Positions 62,968 to 64,000 of a DNA stretch of 64,000 nucleotides are shown here, piece after piece. The stretch's first letter is position 1, and each line of letters opens with the position of its first letter. Location of the stretch: positions 1,550,001 through 1,614,000 of the forward strand of contig NZ_JBMEUF010000001.1 of the NCBI RefSeq assembly GCF_048820975.1, written 5' to 3'. The position numbers and the translations under genes were made by a program. The notes beneath the pieces were generated by a model. It was not told the DNA's origin, did not search any database, and saw only the letters and a list, made by a program, of their open reading frames with translations. The stretch comes from Glaciecola sp048820975 (GTDB taxonomy: Bacteria > Pseudomonadota > Gammaproteobacteria > Enterobacterales > Alteromonadaceae).

Positions 62968-63104
62968 GTAATGAGCCTTTTTTTCCTGAGCCAAATAAGT
63001 GTCAATCCATGAGCGTTTAAATAATAAACAATCGTTCTGTCCCTTAACGATTACTGACTAAACAAACAACAAGATGCGGTACCAGCAGCGCCTATTCTAG
63101 CGCC

Positions 63105-63467
63105 CTATTCAAGCTTGAGTACATCAGTGTACGGAGGCCATCCTAGTGGCTTGCCAGCTAAAACGTGCAAATGAATATGGTATACGGTTTGACCACCATG
63201 TTCATTGCAATTCATAACTGTTCTAAAACCTTGTTGCGCAACACCTAAATCAGAAGCCACCTTTGCAGCCACTCTATGCATGTATCCTACTAACGCATCG
63301 TCTTGTTCACTTATGTCGTTAGTAGTCGCAATTTCTTTTTTAGGAATTACTAAAAAATGCACCGGTGCTTGAGGATTTATATCTTTAAAAGCCAGCACCT
63401 TTTCATCTTCATATAAAATATCGGCAGGGATTTGTTTTTCAATAATTTTTGTGAAAATAGTTGTCAT
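63105..63467 (-). CDS. hinT: HIT family hydrolase (HinT-like)
   Basis: The 120-aa protein has the histidine triad HIHLHVL near residues 98-104 with the GGQTVYHIHLHVL context of HinT. An N-terminal IFTKIIEKQIPADILYED and AFKDINPQAPVHFLVIPK complete the family pattern. HinT hydrolyses purine nucleoside phosphoramidates such as adenosine monophosphoramidates. AGGATAAAAA precedes the ATG. Confidence 0.95.
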   Translation of the reverse strand: MTTIFTKIIEKQIPADILYEDEKVLAFKDINPQAPVHFLVIPKKEIATTNDISEQDDALVGYMHRVAAKVASDLGVAQQGFRTVMNCNEHGGQTVYHIHLHVLAGKPLGWPPYTDVLKLE

Positions 63468-63543
63468 TTTTTTATCCTAATAAAATGTAAGCATTAACGC
63501 TGCTTCCTGCGTAACTTAGCACACGATTAGCACAATCATTAAG

Positions 63544-63577
63544 CATAGTATTCACTTATTACTAAGCGAATACTATG
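63544..63577 (-). other. hairpin spanning the uppP stop codon
   Basis: The 10-base arms CATAGTATTC and GAATACTATG continue inward through one G-T pair and CTTA/TAAG to a GTAA tetraloop, forming a near-perfect 15-pair hairpin. It includes the last codons and the TAG stop of uppP. No T-run follows, so it may stabilise the mRNA or act in Rho-type ending. Confidence 0.55.
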
Positions 63578-64000
63578 TAGAGTAGAATTAAGCCAAGCGC
63601 CAAACGATATATAACAAAAGGCAACATGCCAATTCTTGATATCCAGCTCAAGAATAAAAATATACATAAATAAGCCGCTACAAAAGAAAAAGCTGCGCCA
63701 TAAAGAAGAGCTTGCCAATCCACTGCAGTATTTGCTTCTAATAGGTCATATGCTGAAAACAGGCCCGCGGCTAAAATAATAGGGATAGAAAGTAAAAATG
63801 AAAAACGGGCCGCACTTTCACGTGTTAGACCAAGCATAAGCCCTGCCGTCATAGTGATGCCCGAGCGTGATGTCCCAGGTATAACCGCTATAGCCTGCGC
63901 ACAACCAATGACTAGAATATCTTTCAAGGTTAATTTATCAGTGGTTTTACTTTGTTTTGCCTTTAAATCGGCATACCAAAGCAGTAAACCAAAAACAATA
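63562..64000 (-). CDS. uppP: undecaprenyl-diphosphatase, C-terminal part
   Basis: The frame runs off the right edge; about 145 C-terminal residues are visible. They include FGLLLWYAD, the catalytic-region motif IPGTSRSGITMTAG and RESAARFSFLLSIP, which define the UppP/BacA family. At least four membrane helices follow. The enzyme recycles the undecaprenyl carrier of cell-wall synthesis by removing a phosphate. The N-terminal half lies outside the window, so the start is unknown. Confidence 0.95.
   Translation of the reverse strand, partial: IVFGLLLWYADLKAKQSKTTDKLTLKDILVIGCAQAIAVIPGTSRSGITMTAGLMLGLTRESAARFSFLLSIPIILAAGLFSAYDLLEANTAVDWQALLYGAAFSFVAAYLCIFLFLSWISRIGMLPFVIYRLALGLILLYIVFA

Overview
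The window reads as a stretch of chromosome from a low-GC marine gammaproteobacterium of the Alteromonadales type. The evidence is the gene set: TonB-dependent receptors and a TtpC/ExbB/ExbD/TonB/TPR operon, a CrbS/CrbR-type acetate switch, the carboxynorspermidine pathway, AceK, RdgC and PhoBR. Genes are closely packed on both strands. I see no rRNA, tRNA, phage, insertion sequence or CRISPR array, and no gene-free stretch longer than 300 bases.

Layout. 1-9 kb: a truncated CDS end, an ABC-F ATPase (YbiT type), YehS, a GNAT enzyme, a large M16 peptidase lipoprotein, a DEDDh exonuclease, and a GntR-BenE pair with two palindromic operators. 9-17 kb: a PstS-like mini-protein plus outer-membrane barrel pair, aceK, a MAPEG protein, an OmpR-type two-component system, a DUF3833/chalcone-isomerase-like pair and a PLP deaminase/desulfhydrase. 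17-23 kb: carboxynorspermidine dehydrogenase, nspC, an unlisted 52-aa secreted ORF, and a Cache/HAMP protein with a broken GGDEF and an intact EAL domain. 23-31 kb: an Oar-like TonB receptor behind a Pho-box-like direct repeat, uridine kinase plus NupC, a 2OG-Fe(II) oxygenase, and an exonuclease/DUF294 pair. 31-44 kb: an acetate island with actP and its small partner, crbS, crbR, acs, an aldo-keto reductase, an HDAC-family deacetylase and an acetyl-CoA hydrolase fused to a GNAT domain. 44-50 kb: the TonB energising operon. 50-61 kb: a small barrel protein, a TonB receptor, a 1355-aa lipoprotein made of three tandem copies of one domain, and phoB-phoR-pstS. 61-64 kb: rdgC, an HDOD protein, a HIT protein and the truncated end of uppP.

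Two regulatory networks stand out. First, a composite element of about 48 bases occurs upstream of both acs and the actP operon with the same internal spacing. It is a good candidate for the CrbR site and core promoter, and it ties acetate uptake, activation and sensing together. The HDAC and GNAT-fusion genes next door suggest reversible lysine acetylation in the same process. Second, Pho-box-like repeats lie upstream of phoB, the triple-domain lipoprotein, the Oar-like receptor and possibly a small barrel protein. This suggests a phosphate-starvation outer-membrane programme powered by the TonB operon in the same window. The triplicated lipoprotein with its receptor is the least explained system here.
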